Source of the DNA: a bacterium
Lineage (GTDB): Bacteria; Zixibacteria; MSB-5A5; GN15; FEB-12
Direction of reading: 5' to 3'
Assembly: GCA_030605565.1 (NCBI GenBank)
Contig: JAUWIB010000029.1
Span: 1-39,444, forward strand
Length of the DNA: 39,444 nt
Shown: one piece after another, positions 19,904 through 30,717 of the stretch
Position numbering within the stretch: the first letter of the stretch is position 1
How the letters are laid out: every line of letters starts with the position of its first letter
Translations under genes and position numbers: made by a program
Notes under the pieces: model-generated
What the model was told of the DNA's origin: nothing
Databases searched by the model: none
Seen by the model: only the letters and a program-made list of their open reading frames with translations

Positions 19904-20596
19904 TCACCTGACCCTCAGACCGGCGATTTTGACGGCGCCCCGGTGGTAACCATCAGGGAAAAGTCGCTCCAGATCCTCCAATTTGAGACTATTGACCTCA
20001 CAGGTTTCATATATCGTGGGAACCTCCCCGGTGATTCGGTACCTGTCTCGCAGAAAGCGTATGATCCGCCAGTGCTTGTCTGTAAGCAGATTCGGCATCC
20101 CCATGTCATATGCCTGACGGAGGGCAAAGTTCTCGTCCCAGTCGTCCGGGTTGGTCAAAAAACCCAGATCGTCAATCTCGTATGAGCTGTTTCGGTACCG
20201 GGACAGGTGATGCTGGAAGTTGTGTTCCTGCCAAACATATTTCAGATAGGCTTCCCTGTGCGTAACCCCCGCCAACTTGCACGCCCCCCGCAGATAGCCT
20301 GCCGGGAAAAGCCGTTTGATATCACCGAGTCCGAGGTCATTCTCTCTGCAGGCCACGTATACCAGAGGGCATGTGTTCATGGACTCAAAGGAGTTGCGCA
20401 AAAAGGAGATCACTTTCCAGTGCTGATTCGTCAGTCCATCTGTGATGCCGATGCCGGGAGCCATCCCCTCGGCGAAGTTTTTGTCCCAATCGTTCGGATC
20501 CATGAGGAAGCCCTTGGAGTCCACCTTGTATTTCCTGCCGCCATGTCGAAAATATTTCATGGCGCCCGAGGTCGCCTCGTTGTCTTGTTTAGCCAT
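19904..20596 (-). CDS. Fused double-domain DsrC/TusE-like protein B
   Basis: GFLMDPNDWDKNFAEGM...LTNQHWKVISFLRNSF...CPLVYVAC...LFPAGYLRGACKLAG plus GFLTNPDDWDENFA...LTDKHWRIIRFLRDRY...VPTIYETC...LFPDGYHRGAVKIAGLRVR*. Confidence 0.88.
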   Translation of the reverse strand: MAKQDNEATSGAMKYFRHGGRKYKVDSKGFLMDPNDWDKNFAEGMAPGIGITDGLTNQHWKVISFLRNSFESMNTCPLVYVACRENDLGLGDIKRLFPAGYLRGACKLAGVTHREAYLKYVWQEHNFQHHLSRYRNSSYEIDDLGFLTNPDDWDENFALRQAYDMGMPNLLTDKHWRIIRFLRDRYRITGEVPTIYETCEVNSLKLEDLERLFPDGYHRGAVKIAGLRVR

Positions 20597-20643
20597 TAAG
20601 CTTCAACCTATCTTTCACCCATGGTCCGGGTCTTTGACCTCAT

Positions 20644-21699
20644 TCAACATATTCTCGGCAGTTGCTCGCCGCTGTGCATGTCCACCATTCGTTCGACGCC
20701 AATGATACTTCTCATGGTAACAACACCGGTCTCCCGGTCGGTTACTTCGCCCACAATCGTGGAGCCGAGGCCGGGGAAACAGGTTCCCAAAATCGCTGCT
20801 GTCCTGTCTGCGTCGGATGCCGGGATGATGACAACAAAACGCCCTTCGTTGGCCACATACATTGGATCGAGACCAAGCAGTTCACAAGCCCCTCGTACAT
20901 CATCGCAAACGGGCACTTTGCTTTCGTCGATACCGATGTGCAGGTCGGATGACTCAGCGATCTCCACCAGTGCTGTAGCCATACCTCCCCGGGTCAGGTC
21001 ACGCAGGCAGTGAATTTCGATCCCCGCCTCGATAAGCTGCATAACCGCCGATGACAGCGGGGCACAGTCGCTCTCTATCGTCGTTTCGAACGATAACCCC
21101 TCACGTTGGGCCATGACGGCAATGCCGTGTCGGCCGACGTCGCCACTGATAATTACCACGTCTCCCGCTCTGAGGGAACCCGGACCGATCCGGAGGTTAT
21201 GGTTCACGGCGCCAACTCCCGCCGTGGTAATGAATACACCATGACCCCGGCCGTGATCGACCACTTTGGTGTCGCCGGTTACAATCCGCACCCCGGACTG
21301 GAGCGCCGCCTGCCGCATCGAGAGAGCTATCCGCCACAGCGATTCGGTGGGAAAGCCCTCCTCAAGGATAAATGACGCGCACAGATACAGAGGCTTTGCC
21401 CCGCACATGGCAAGATCGTTGACGGTTCCATAGACAGCCAATGTCCCGATGTCTCCACCGGGGAAGAAGAGGGGATCGACGACATAAGAATCGGTGGTGA
21501 AAGCAAGCTGGGCTCCTGCTATGTTGAGAAGCGCTCCGTCATGGTGTGATTCCGAGTCCGGATTCTCGAACAGAGGAGCAAACATGTCGTGTACAAGCTG
21601 GTGCATCAACCTGCCACCCCCGCCGTGAGCCATAGAGATGTGCGGATGCTCCGTCAGAGGGAACCGACAAACCGGGCTTCCATCGCCTGATGGTTTCAT
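20644..21699 (-). CDS. hypE: [NiFe] hydrogenase maturation protein HypE
   Basis: [52 protein letters not shown]-terminal PRIC. Confidence 0.96.
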   Translation of the reverse strand: MKPSGDGSPVCRFPLTEHPHISMAHGGGGRLMHQLVHDMFAPLFENPDSESHHDGALLNIAGAQLAFTTDSYVVDPLFFPGGDIGTLAVYGTVNDLAMCGAKPLYLCASFILEEGFPTESLWRIALSMRQAALQSGVRIVTGDTKVVDHGRGHGVFITTAGVGAVNHNLRIGPGSLRAGDVVIISGDVGRHGIAVMAQREGLSFETTIESDCAPLSSAVMQLIEAGIEIHCLRDLTRGGMATALVEIAESSDLHIGIDESKVPVCDDVRGACELLGLDPMYVANEGRFVVIIPASDADRTAAILGTCFPGLGSTIVGEVTDRETGVVTMRSIIGVERMVDMHSGEQLPRIC

Positions 21700-22820
21700 T
21701 GGCTTCTACTCGCTTTCATACGCTCAGAATTCTCACTTTGACGACTGTAGCGGTAGTACGCCGCGCAGGCGCCCTCGGATGATATCATGGGAGCACCCAG
21801 AGGTCGCTCGGGCGTGCAACTTCCAGCGAAGGCAGGGCAGTCGCACGGCTTCCTGATCCCCTGAAGGACCAGACTGCTTATGCACACTGAACTGTCTTCA
21901 GCCGGACGATCCGTCAATTCGAATCGTTTCTCGGCATCAAACTCAACGAACTCATCACGAAGGGACAAACCGCCTTTTGGTATAACACCAAAACCGCGCC
22001 AGGTGCGATCGACGACACGGAAGACACGGTCTATCATGTCCCGGGCCACTTTGTTGCCATCAGGTTTGACAGCCCTTGCATACTGGTTTTCGAGTCTGGC
22101 ATGACCCTGCTCCAACTGCGCCACCGCCATGTGAATACCCTGAAGAATATCAACCGGTTCAAACCCGGTGACGATGATCGGAAGATGAAACCGAGAACAG
22201 AGTTGTGCATACTCAGAACAACCCATCACGCTGCAAACATGACCGGGCGCCAGCAAGGCTTGCACCTGACACTCGGGAGAGTTCAGGATAGCTGCAATGG
22301 CAGGCGGGATAAGAACCTGCGCGCACAAGATCGAGAAGTTGCGCAGGTTCTGTTGGTATGCCTGGTATACTACCGAGGCGTTTACGGGAGCCGTGGTCTC
22401 AAACCCAATCGCGAAGAAGATTACTTGCTTGTCAGGATGCTCGCGCGCGATCTTGAGGCAGTCCAGCGGCGAATAAAGCGTGCGAACGTCACCCCCCTGC
22501 GCTTTGACGGACAGCAAGTCCTGCTCGCTGCCGCGAACGCGAAGCATATCTCCAAACGAACAGAAAACGACATCCTCACGTGAGGCCAGAGTTATGGCTT
22601 TGTCGATCAGGTCGGTCGAGGTGACACATACCGGGCAGCCGGGGCCGTGCAGAAGCGTAACCTTGTCGGCAAGCTTCCGGTCGATGCCGTTTCTTACGAT
22701 GGCATGAGTCTGCCCACCACATACCTCCATTACTTTCCAGTGGCCGGCGCCCGCCTCAAGGATAGCTCCAACGAGTTGCGCCGCAATGGCGGGATCACGG
22801 TAATCATCCAGGAACTTCAT
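21696..22820 (-). CDS. hypD: [NiFe] hydrogenase maturation protein HypD
   Basis: [45 protein letters not shown]. Confidence 0.97.
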   Translation of the reverse strand: MKFLDDYRDPAIAAQLVGAILEAGAGHWKVMEVCGGQTHAIVRNGIDRKLADKVTLLHGPGCPVCVTSTDLIDKAITLASREDVVFCSFGDMLRVRGSEQDLLSVKAQGGDVRTLYSPLDCLKIAREHPDKQVIFFAIGFETTAPVNASVVYQAYQQNLRNFSILCAQVLIPPAIAAILNSPECQVQALLAPGHVCSVMGCSEYAQLCSRFHLPIIVTGFEPVDILQGIHMAVAQLEQGHARLENQYARAVKPDGNKVARDMIDRVFRVVDRTWRGFGVIPKGGLSLRDEFVEFDAEKRFELTDRPAEDSSVCISSLVLQGIRKPCDCPAFAGSCTPERPLGAPMISSEGACAAYYRYSRQSENSERMKASRSQ

Positions 22821-23071
22821 CGACCGCTCTCTTTCCCGGTTGTCGGGAGTTCCAATTGACTGAGATACTCAAGAGTCCTCGCTGCTTCATCGGGGTCGAC
22901 AACACTGATGGCGAAGCCGGCATGTATAAGGACATAATCGCCTACCGTTGCTTCCGGCGCCGCCGACAGATTCACATTTCTCACGATGCCGCCGAAACTG
23001 ACTCGCCCCGACCGCGTGAGAGGAGCGTCGTCTGTTATGTCAACTATCCTGCCGGGAATCGCCAGACACAT
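22817..23071 (-). CDS. hypC: [NiFe] hydrogenase maturation chaperone HypC
   Basis: [13 protein letters not shown]-terminus; [20 protein letters not shown]. Confidence 0.96.
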   Translation of the reverse strand: MCLAIPGRIVDITDDAPLTRSGRVSFGGIVRNVNLSAAPEATVGDYVLIHAGFAISVVDPDEAARTLEYLSQLELPTTGKESGR

Positions 23072-25397
23072 TCTTGTCTCCTTTGTGTTGCCGGCGGCAA
23101 GCCGCCATGATCTGACCGAGTGCTATACCGCCGTCGTTGGGTGGCACGCGCTCGTGTAAGTACACTTCAAAGCCATGATGTTCGAGGGACGCCAGGGCGC
23201 GCTCGGTGAGGTATCTATTCTGGAAACAGCCGCCGGTGAGCACGACCTTGCGCTCACCGACCCTGACGGCGACAGCGGCGGTCATCTCCGCCAGAGTACA
23301 GTGGAACTTTGCGGCAATCATGGCCGGGGTTACTGAGGACCGTAAGTCAGTGAGGATTTGACACAACATCGGCTCCCAGTCGATGACGAATGGTGAGACT
23401 GATGTGTCCAGGTCAAACTCGTAGGTGTCCACCGACCGGATGTTCAAGGCCGCAAACTCCAGCTTCATCGCGGCCTGACCTTCAAAACTCATTTTGTGAC
23501 ACAATCCGACAAGGGATGCGATGGCATCAAAGAGGCGACCGGCGCTCGAAGTGAGAGGTGAATTGATTCCCCTGCCAAGCATCTTCTTGATGGTCTTTAG
23601 CTCCGATTTTCCGAAGGACCTGACCAAGGGCAGGTCATCCATCGATACCGCAGCATCACCAAAGACCTCATACAACAAACTCAGGGCCGAACGGCGTGGC
23701 TCACGGATAGCAGCATCACCACCGGGCAGGCGAAAGCATCGCAGATGAGCGACGCGCTCAAAGGAGTTGTCATTGATTCTCAAGAACTCACCGCCCCAGA
23801 TGGCGCCATCGGTACCAAGCCCTGTGCCGTCGAAGGCTACCCCGAGCAGCGGAGGCTCCAGACCATGTTCGGCCATACAAGACAGAACGTGCGCGTAGTG
23901 GTGCTGAACCGTCACCCGTGGGACATCAAAGCTTGATGCAAACCGGGTGGACTGATAGTCAGGATGCTGGTCACAGACCACTCGACCCGGATTCACATCA
24001 TACATGGACATTAGTGACCCGGCGGTAGTGCCCAAAGTGTCGAAAGTGAGTTTGCTATCCAGGTCACCGATATGCTGACTGACAAAGGCGCGCCTTCCTC
24101 TGGCTATACCGATTGCGTTCTTGAGTTGAGCACCCACCGCCAGACAGTCCGGCACAGGTTCGGGCAGATCAATCACTGTGGGAGCATATCCACGGGCGCT
24201 GCGAAGTACGACCGGACGGTCAGCAATAACACGCACAATCGAGTCATCGACGTGCTGCGCTATGGGACGGTCATGCACCAGAAACAGATCGGCAACTCTG
24301 TGAAGCCGAGCGAGAGCATCGCGCTCATCGGTGCCGATCGGCTCGTCCGACAGGTTGCCGCTGGTGGCCACGATGGGACCGCCCAGGTCAGCCATGAGCA
24401 GATAGTGCAGAGGGGTGTAGGGCAGCATGACTCCCAGGTATGGGTTGTCGGGAGCAACCAGATGCGAGACGTTGCCCTGAGTGGTTTCTGCATAAGGCTT
24501 CCGTTTCAGCAGCACTATCGGCGAGGCGCAGGAGGTCAGGGCAGTCTTCTCCGTTGTTGTCAGTTCACAGTCGTTCTCGACCGACGGCAGGTCCGGATAC
24601 ATCAGCGCAAACGGTTTTTCCGGTCGGTTCTTTCGATCTCTCAGACGGCGCACGGCGTCATCGTTGGTGGCATCGACAATGAGTTGAAACCCGCCCAGTC
24701 CCTTCAGGGCCAGTATCCCGCCCGCCCGTATCAAGTCACAGGCCCGGCGTAGAGCCTGTTCATGGCCGGCTAACGCTTTGCCCGCTTTATCCCACAGTTC
24801 GAGATGCGGGCCGCACTTCGGACATCCGTTCGGTTGCGCATGGAAACGTCGGTTTCGTGGGTCTTCGTATTCCCGACGACATTCGTCACACATACTGAAC
24901 CGTCGCATAGTCGTGTTGGCGCGGTCGTAGGGGAGCGATTCTACGATGGAGTAACGCGGTCCGCAGTTGGTGCAGTTCGTAAACGGGTATCGGTAGCGAC
25001 GGTTGGCAGGATCGAAGATTTCCTCTCGGCAGTCCCGGCAGGTTGCGATATCCGGAAGGATCACGGCGTCAGTTTCGCCGTTGCGGTCACTCTCCCGAAC
25101 GCTGAAACCTGAGTAGCCGACGGGCGTAAGGTTGTCAGCTTTTATGTCATCAATATGGGCCAGAGACGGTTGTTCAGCTACGACGCGATCAAGGAACTGT
25201 CGGAGTCTGTTCTTGTCACCCTCAAGTTCAATCTGTACCCCTCCCAGTGAGTTCCTGACCCAGCCGTTGAGATCGAGGTCGTTGGCCAGTCGATAGATAA
25301 ATGGACGGAAACCGACGCCCTGTACCGTTCCTCTGATACCGAGACGCAATCGTGAGGGCTGATCGATCTCGGTAACATTAGCAGCCTTCGGCGCCAA
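23040..25397 (-). CDS. hypF: Carbamoyltransferase HypF
   Basis: Acylphosphatase domain (GTVQGVGFRPFIYRLA), zinc fingers (CRDCREEI, CTNCGPRYSI, CDECRREY, CPKCGPHL), YrdC-like and Kae1-like domains; TTG start at 25397. Confidence 0.96.
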   Translation of the reverse strand: MAPKAANVTEIDQPSRLRLGIRGTVQGVGFRPFIYRLANDLDLNGWVRNSLGGVQIELEGDKNRLRQFLDRVVAEQPSLAHIDDIKADNLTPVGYSGFSVRESDRNGETDAVILPDIATCRDCREEIFDPANRRYRYPFTNCTNCGPRYSIVESLPYDRANTTMRRFSMCDECRREYEDPRNRRFHAQPNGCPKCGPHLELWDKAGKALAGHEQALRRACDLIRAGGILALKGLGGFQLIVDATNDDAVRRLRDRKNRPEKPFALMYPDLPSVENDCELTTTEKTALTSCASPIVLLKRKPYAETTQGNVSHLVAPDNPYLGVMLPYTPLHYLLMADLGGPIVATSGNLSDEPIGTDERDALARLHRVADLFLVHDRPIAQHVDDSIVRVIADRPVVLRSARGYAPTVIDLPEPVPDCLAVGAQLKNAIGIARGRRAFVSQHIGDLDSKLTFDTLGTTAGSLMSMYDVNPGRVVCDQHPDYQSTRFASSFDVPRVTVQHHYAHVLSCMAEHGLEPPLLGVAFDGTGLGTDGAIWGGEFLRINDNSFERVAHLRCFRLPGGDAAIREPRRSALSLLYEVFGDAAVSMDDLPLVRSFGKSELKTIKKMLGRGINSPLTSSAGRLFDAIASLVGLCHKMSFEGQAAMKLEFAALNIRSVDTYEFDLDTSVSPFVIDWEPMLCQILTDLRSSVTPAMIAAKFHCTLAEMTAAVAVRVGERKVVLTGGCFQNRYLTERALASLEHHGFEVYLHERVPPNDGGIALGQIMAACRRQHKGDKNVSGDSRQDS

Positions 25398-25403
25398 GAG
25401 CCT

Positions 25404-25670
25404 TCACCCTTCCGCCACTTCGACGCTATCCAATATTATGTCCTGAGCATGAGGGTCAAAGTTGTCCTGAAGAACCTCGACCTCGAGCCTCGCACCTTCC
25501 GCTACCGTGCCGGCCACGGCAATATCGAAATGTTCGCGGAGGTGGTCGGGCGAGATCTGGGCCAGGGCGCCAAGTTTCACCTTGACCCCGATCACTTTGT
25601 CGGCTCCGTTTTCTTCAGCGATGGTTTTGACCTTGCTCAGCAGGTCCTTTAGAAGTGAAGATTCATGCAT
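25404..25670 (-). CDS. hypA: HypA-like nickel metallochaperone lacking the zinc-ribbon
   Basis: MHESSLLKDLLSKVKTIAEENGADKVIGVKVKLGALAQISPDHLREHFDIAVAGTVAEGARLEVEVLQ then DNFDPHAQDIILDSVEVAEG* with no CxxC pairs. Confidence 0.8.
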   Translation of the reverse strand: MHESSLLKDLLSKVKTIAEENGADKVIGVKVKLGALAQISPDHLREHFDIAVAGTVAEGARLEVEVLQDNFDPHAQDIILDSVEVAEG

Positions 25671-26160
25671 TGTCACCACCTGTCACTTTGTGCCTGGTCA
25701 GACTTTCGATATCCTCGACGATACGTCCAATGATCTTGTTGGCGCTTTGCCGGACCTCCGGCGTCAGGTCGATACCGGCTGAAAAACTCTTACCCTCAAT
25801 GCCGTACACTATCAGTCCACGAGGAAGCCGATTGAGAACCCTGGCCAGTTCGATTACCTCGTTGACGGAAATCGAATGAGTCGACAACCCTGAGAATAAG
25901 TTGGAAGGGATAGACTCGCACAGCGCATCGAAGTGATATGTCGTACCCGGAGGGGCTCCGGAAGAAGCGCAGTCAATCACAAAAGTATGGTCCGAGTCGG
26001 CCCAGGCATCGATAAGCGCAAAACCGTCGCCGATTCCCTCAACAACTCTCACGCCGCTGAGGGCAAGGCTCTCAATCTGCCTGGCGACATACAGGCCGAT
26101 GCCATCGTCCGACCGGTAGGCGTTGCCGATGCCGACCACCGTTATGGAGTATTCTTCCAC
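25663..26160 (-). CDS. Hydrogenase maturation protease (HyaD/HycI/HybD-type)
   Basis: VVGIGNAYRSDDGIGLYVARQIESL, GDGFALIDAWADSDHTFVIDCASSGAPPGT. Confidence 0.92.
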   Translation of the reverse strand: MEEYSITVVGIGNAYRSDDGIGLYVARQIESLALSGVRVVEGIGDGFALIDAWADSDHTFVIDCASSGAPPGTTYHFDALCESIPSNLFSGLSTHSISVNEVIELARVLNRLPRGLIVYGIEGKSFSAGIDLTPEVRQSANKIIGRIVEDIESLTRHKVTGGDNA

Positions 26161-26175
26161 TGAGCGTGTCCTTTC

Positions 26176-27465
26176 TCAATCCCGCTTGATATCGAGTTTG
26201 AGGAAATGGCACGAACAGGAAATACAGGGATCGTAGTTGCGTATCACCTGCTCACACTGCCAGGTGAGTTTCTCGTCCGTCAGATCGAGGTTCTTCTGCA
26301 CGAACTGACGAAGGTCTACTTCCATGGCCTTCTGGTTCTGCGACGTGGGAGGAATGATTCTGGCGTCTTTTATGATCCCGGCGTCGTCGATCTCATAGCG
26401 ATGATAGAGCAGTCCGCGTGGCGCTTCAGTGCATCCGTGCCCGACCCCGGCCTTAGGCAGCACTTCAACATATGGTTTGTCGGGAGCTTTGTACGCCTTA
26501 ACGATCCTCAACGCTTCGTGGCAGGCGAACACCGTCTCCACACTCCGCACGATGATACTCTTGAACGGATTTGTGCAAACCTCCGACAAACCGGCTTCCT
26601 TAGCTGCTTTTTGCGCCACCTCCGGCAGTCGGTCGAAGTTGTTGCAATACCGAGCCATTGGTCCAGCCAGGTAGTCGTCTCGCTCTTTTACTTTCGCCTG
26701 CAGCGATGTCGAATGCGGTACGTGGATCTCCTCAAAAGTGTCCAGGAACTGGTCGGTGCTGATGTCGATCCCCTTGTTGGAGACTATCCTGCCTTCGGTG
26801 ATAGGGTACTCGTCAGGATGTCGCAAGGATACAAACTCATAGTCTCTCTCGAACTCGGGGAAGGATAGGGTGGAGGTAAAGCGGACCGTTTCAAGAGATG
26901 CCTCCAGCGCCCACTGGAGAGGCTCGACGAATCGGAGGATATCCTCTTTCGTTGGGACTTTGTAGAATCCCCCGACGCGCGGGTTCACCGAGTGTATCTC
27001 TCGACCGCCGAGGAGCACCATCAACTCGTTGCCGATTTTCTTGAGCTTCAGACCCTGAGTGACGACATCCGGGTGGTCTTTGGCCATCGTTATAGCATCT
27101 TCGTAACCCAGGAAGTCGGGAGCATGGAGCATGTAAATATGAAGCGCGTGCGATTCAATCCATTCACCACAGTAGATGAGTCTGCGCAAGTCTCGGAGCG
27201 GTCCCGAGACGGTGACACCGCAGACTGATTCCATCGCCTGTGACGAACTCATCTGGTAAGCGATCGGACAGATGCCGCAGATACGAGCCGTGATGTCGGG
27301 TGCTTCGGTGAATCTTCGACCACGCAGTAAGGCTTCGAAGAATCGCGGAGGCTCGAAAACGCTGAAGCGGACATCAGCTACCGTGTTGTCCTTGATCTTG
27401 ACGTAGAGCTTCCCCTCTCCTTCCACACGGGCCAGGTAGTCGACCTTGATGGTTCTACTTTTCAT
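26176..27465 (-). CDS. hydA: [NiFe] hydrogenase large subunit, group 3b-like (sulfhydrogenase alpha)
   Basis: [22 protein letters not shown]1 motif [15 protein letters not shown]2 motif DPCISCSCH with C-terminal tail FLKLDIKRD; start at internal ATG 27465. Confidence 0.94.
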   Translation of the reverse strand: MKSRTIKVDYLARVEGEGKLYVKIKDNTVADVRFSVFEPPRFFEALLRGRRFTEAPDITARICGICPIAYQMSSSQAMESVCGVTVSGPLRDLRRLIYCGEWIESHALHIYMLHAPDFLGYEDAITMAKDHPDVVTQGLKLKKIGNELMVLLGGREIHSVNPRVGGFYKVPTKEDILRFVEPLQWALEASLETVRFTSTLSFPEFERDYEFVSLRHPDEYPITEGRIVSNKGIDISTDQFLDTFEEIHVPHSTSLQAKVKERDDYLAGPMARYCNNFDRLPEVAQKAAKEAGLSEVCTNPFKSIIVRSVETVFACHEALRIVKAYKAPDKPYVEVLPKAGVGHGCTEAPRGLLYHRYEIDDAGIIKDARIIPPTSQNQKAMEVDLRQFVQKNLDLTDEKLTWQCEQVIRNYDPCISCSCHFLKLDIKRD

Positions 27466-28234
27466 GCGCCTCGCTCTCCTTTCGGAACGGCTCCGCATAG
27501 GCATTGAACCCCCGGAACATTCTGACAATATCGTCTGACGGAACCTGCAACCGTTCAAACCAGGCCGCCAGCGATTTGGTATTCGGGCTTTCCATGGGAC
27601 CGAAGCATCCGAAGCAGCCCCGGTTATAGGACGGGCAAAGGGCGCCGCAACCCATCTGCGTAACCGGTCCCAGACAGGGAGTCCCGGTGGATACCATCAC
27701 GCAGACATTTCCCTTCATTTTGCATTCCATACAAACGCTGTGCGTGCCGATGTTCGGCTTGCGGCCATTGAGAGTAGCGCTGATGAATTCCACCAGTTGG
27801 TACTTGTTGATCGGGCAGCCGCGGAGTTCGAAATCAACAAATACATGATCGGCGATGGGGGTCGACTTGTTAAGCGTTTTGATATAAGCAGGATTGGCGT
27901 ACACGATGGAAACGAAATCGTTCACGTCGGCGAAATTGCGTAGCGCCTGAATCCCTCCGGCGGTGGCGCAGGCGCCTATCGTCACCAGACACTTCGACAT
28001 TCTGCGAATCTTATGGATCCGCTCTTCATCGTGCGGCGTGGTGATGGACCCTTCCACCAGAGAGATATCGTAAGGTCCTTTCATTACCGCCCGGGACGCC
28101 TCAGGGAAATTCGCAATAGTGACTTCTTCAGCTATGGCCAGCAACTCATCTTCGCAGTCCAGCAGGGATAGTTGACAGCCGTCACAGGAGGCGAACTTCC
28201 ACACGGCCAGTTTTGGTTTTTTTACGGCAGCCAT
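27455..28234 (-). CDS. hydD: [NiFe] hydrogenase small subunit (sulfhydrogenase delta)
   Basis: [56 protein letters not shown]...[30 protein letters not shown]. Confidence 0.95.
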   Translation of the reverse strand: MAAVKKPKLAVWKFASCDGCQLSLLDCEDELLAIAEEVTIANFPEASRAVMKGPYDISLVEGSITTPHDEERIHKIRRMSKCLVTIGACATAGGIQALRNFADVNDFVSIVYANPAYIKTLNKSTPIADHVFVDFELRGCPINKYQLVEFISATLNGRKPNIGTHSVCMECKMKGNVCVMVSTGTPCLGPVTQMGCGALCPSYNRGCFGCFGPMESPNTKSLAAWFERLQVPSDDIVRMFRGFNAYAEPFRKESEAHEK

Positions 28235-28235
28235 G

Positions 28236-29105
28236 CTACATTTCTCGCTTGGTGAAAATGTCTTTTATGTCGGCGTAACAGTAGACAGGGCCATCCTTAC
28301 ATACGAACGTTGGTCCCAGTTGGCAATGTCCACACAGTCCTATGCCACACTTCATATTGCGTTCCATGCTGATGTAAATGCGGTCATCAGCCACGCCACG
28401 CTTCTGCAATTCCATCACAGCAAACCGCATCATGATTTCCGGACCACATACCATTGCTATGCAGTTCTGCGGGTCGAAGGGGGACCTTCTGACGAGTGAG
28501 GTCACAACGCCAACATTGCCGCGCCAGGCGCCGGTTGCGTGGTCGACAGTCAGATGCGCTTCCAGGTCGAAACGAGAACGCCATTTCTCAAGATCTTTAC
28601 GGTAGAGAATATCCTCTGGAGTTCTTGCACCGTACAGCAGAACAATCCTGCCATACTTCTCGCGACGGGTGAGCAGGTAGTGAATCATCGGCCTTAGCGG
28701 AGCCAGACCGATACCACCGGTCAGCAACACTACGTCCTGATTCTCTACCTTATCAACGGGCCAGCCTTTTCCGTAAGGTCCGCGAACTCCCAAGCTATCA
28801 CCTACTTTGAGCTTTCTCATAGCTCTTGTAACCGTTCCCACCTCACGGGTGGTATGTACTAGTATTTCTCTTCTGGCCGGGTCACCGCTAATCGAAATCG
28901 GCACCTCACCCACGCCGTACACATAGAGCATATTGAACTGTCCGGGTTGAAATGAAAAGTCGGCCTCGCCATCCGGTGGTTGTAGTATTAGCGAGAACGT
29001 ATCCCCCAGGTCCCTGATTATGCGCTGAATCTGCAGCGGCCGCACTAACATGGGATCGGGCTGAGTCCCGGTGCCTGAGTGCTTACTTGTTTGTTGAGTT
29101 GCCAT
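28236..29105 (-). CDS. hydG: FAD/NAD(P)-binding sulfhydrogenase gamma subunit
   Basis: [56 protein letters not shown], 2Fe-2[26 protein letters not shown]. Confidence 0.95.
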   Translation of the reverse strand: MATQQTSKHSGTGTQPDPMLVRPLQIQRIIRDLGDTFSLILQPPDGEADFSFQPGQFNMLYVYGVGEVPISISGDPARREILVHTTREVGTVTRAMRKLKVGDSLGVRGPYGKGWPVDKVENQDVVLLTGGIGLAPLRPMIHYLLTRREKYGRIVLLYGARTPEDILYRKDLEKWRSRFDLEAHLTVDHATGAWRGNVGVVTSLVRRSPFDPQNCIAMVCGPEIMMRFAVMELQKRGVADDRIYISMERNMKCGIGLCGHCQLGPTFVCKDGPVYCYADIKDIFTKREM

Positions 29106-29550
29106 AAATATCCAACAATTGTAATCTGGTTGCCTCCAGGCGTTCCGCAATGATGGCCACGAACCGTCTCATGACTTCATAGCCGAGATCATGATCTTCT
29201 TCGCATTTCTCGCGAAGGCATTTGCCGTCAAGAGCAATAGCCCTGGTCAATTCCACCGCCCGGGCATCGAAATGCCAGCGGTATGGCGGCACCAGCCACG
29301 ACCAGCCCAGGATTTCCCCGGCTTCCCGTGAGCGAATCATGATCGGTCCTTTCTGGGGAACATGCGTCTCGATGAGAACCCGACCTTGCCGGATGAAATA
29401 AAAGGCGTCGGCTTCCTCACCCTCACGGATAATGAACTCCCCTGACTTGAAGACTACGTTCGAAGCGCAGCCGACCAGCAGTTTGAGATGCTCTGTATCC
29501 AAACCTTCAAGGAATGGATGCTCTCTGAGAGTCTGCTCCAAATCTCTCAT
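29083..29550 (-). CDS. Cyclic nucleotide-binding (CNB) domain protein without DNA-binding domain
   Basis: CNB fold signature FKSGEFIIREGEEADAFYFIRQGRVLIETHVPQKGPIMIRSREAGEILGWSWLVPPYRWHFDARAVELTRAIALDGKCLRE; no HTH. Confidence 0.9.
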   Translation of the reverse strand: MRDLEQTLREHPFLEGLDTEHLKLLVGCASNVVFKSGEFIIREGEEADAFYFIRQGRVLIETHVPQKGPIMIRSREAGEILGWSWLVPPYRWHFDARAVELTRAIALDGKCLREKCEEDHDLGYEVMRRFVAIIAERLEATRLQLLDIYGNSTNK

Positions 29551-29586
29551 AATGGTTATCCTCGTTCTATGGCCGAAGCCATGCTT

Positions 29587-30717
29587 TTACTCCGTCACCG
29601 TTAATTGCCGTGCTTCCTCCGTGATATCGATACCGACCGGACACCAGGTGATGCAACGCCCACATCCGACACATCCTGACATCCCGAACTGCTCCTGCCA
29701 GTGCACTAACTTGTGCATCATCCACTGCCGATAGCGTGAAGTGACACTATTGCGTATGCTGCCGCCGTAGATGTAGGAATAATCCACAGTGAAACAGGAA
29801 TCCCACCGCCGCTGTCTTTGGGCGTGCTGCCCGGTGAGATCAGTACTGTCCTGCATGTTGGTGCAGAAGCAGGTCGGGCAAACCATAGTACAGTTGCCGC
29901 AGGCCAGACATCGCTCGGCTATCGCTTCCCAATGAGGGTCGTCGAATTTCTCGTTCAGCAGTTTTCCGATGTGTTCGGAGTCAATAGTGCGAGTCATGCC
30001 GGCGGCAGCTCGGTTGAGTTCCTTTTGCGCTGCCTTAATCTCCGATTCCTTCGGCTGTTTTACCGGAAGTTTGTCAACGAGCTTTTTTCCCGCTTTTGAA
30101 CCAGGCTCCACAATGAAATAGTGCCGGTTTGAGACACACATCTCAGTCAGGGCCAGATCGAAACCGGAGGTCGCTTTGGGTCCTGTCTTCATGGAAGCGC
30201 AGAAGCAGGTACCGCCGGGACGCACACAATTGACCGCCACCACGAAGACGTTCCGCCGTCGCTCCTGGTATGAGTTGTCGATATACTGACCCTGGCTGAA
30301 TACCTTGTCATGGATGGCCAGGGCGGCAAGTTCACAAGAGCGAACACCGATCAGGGCGCGCTTGATCTGGTCGGGCTCCGGTTGAATAACCTTGAAACCG
30401 TTGCCGTCCCGAGTGGCCTCCCAGAGCTTGTTTGTCGGTGGGTGAAGGAACCTTCTCCAGGACTGCGAACCGATAGTGTAACCAAAAAGTGTCTTCTTCT
30501 TGTCTTTCACCAATCGGTATTTGCCGGGCTCACACTCGTCAACCCAGCCGACAGGAAACTCATCCACAGCATGAATCCTCTCGTAGACAATAGCGCTGTC
30601 CCTGACAGTTGGACCCAACAGTTCGTACCCACTTTCCGATAGCGCATCAAGGAGACTCTGAAAGTTCTTTCTCTCCAGTACGACAACATGCTTGTCCGGC
30701 AACGTTATCTCGGTCAT
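29587..30717 (-). CDS. hydB: 4Fe-4S sulfhydrogenase beta subunit (HydB/AsrA-like)
   Basis: Two ferredoxin-type motifs CLACGNCTMVCPTCFC and CVGCGRCITWCPVGI; first gene of the hydB..hydA block. Confidence 0.92.
   Translation of the reverse strand: MTEITLPDKHVVVLERKNFQSLLDALSESGYELLGPTVRDSAIVYERIHAVDEFPVGWVDECEPGKYRLVKDKKKTLFGYTIGSQSWRRFLHPPTNKLWEATRDGNGFKVIQPEPDQIKRALIGVRSCELAALAIHDKVFSQGQYIDNSYQERRRNVFVVAVNCVRPGGTCFCASMKTGPKATSGFDLALTEMCVSNRHYFIVEPGSKAGKKLVDKLPVKQPKESEIKAAQKELNRAAAGMTRTIDSEHIGKLLNEKFDDPHWEAIAERCLACGNCTMVCPTCFCTNMQDSTDLTGQHAQRQRRWDSCFTVDYSYIYGGSIRNSVTSRYRQWMMHKLVHWQEQFGMSGCVGCGRCITWCPVGIDITEEARQLTVTE

Noticed and set aside
19163-20596. Interpretation of the DsrC-like genes as part of a dissimilatory sulfite reductase operon
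   Set aside because: No dsrAB, dsrMKJOP or sulfite reductase catalytic genes are visible, and the cysteine pattern is not canonical DsrC.
24072-24752. 226-aa ORF antisense to hypF
   Set aside because: Shadow ORF; hypF in the opposite frame has full-length conserved motifs.
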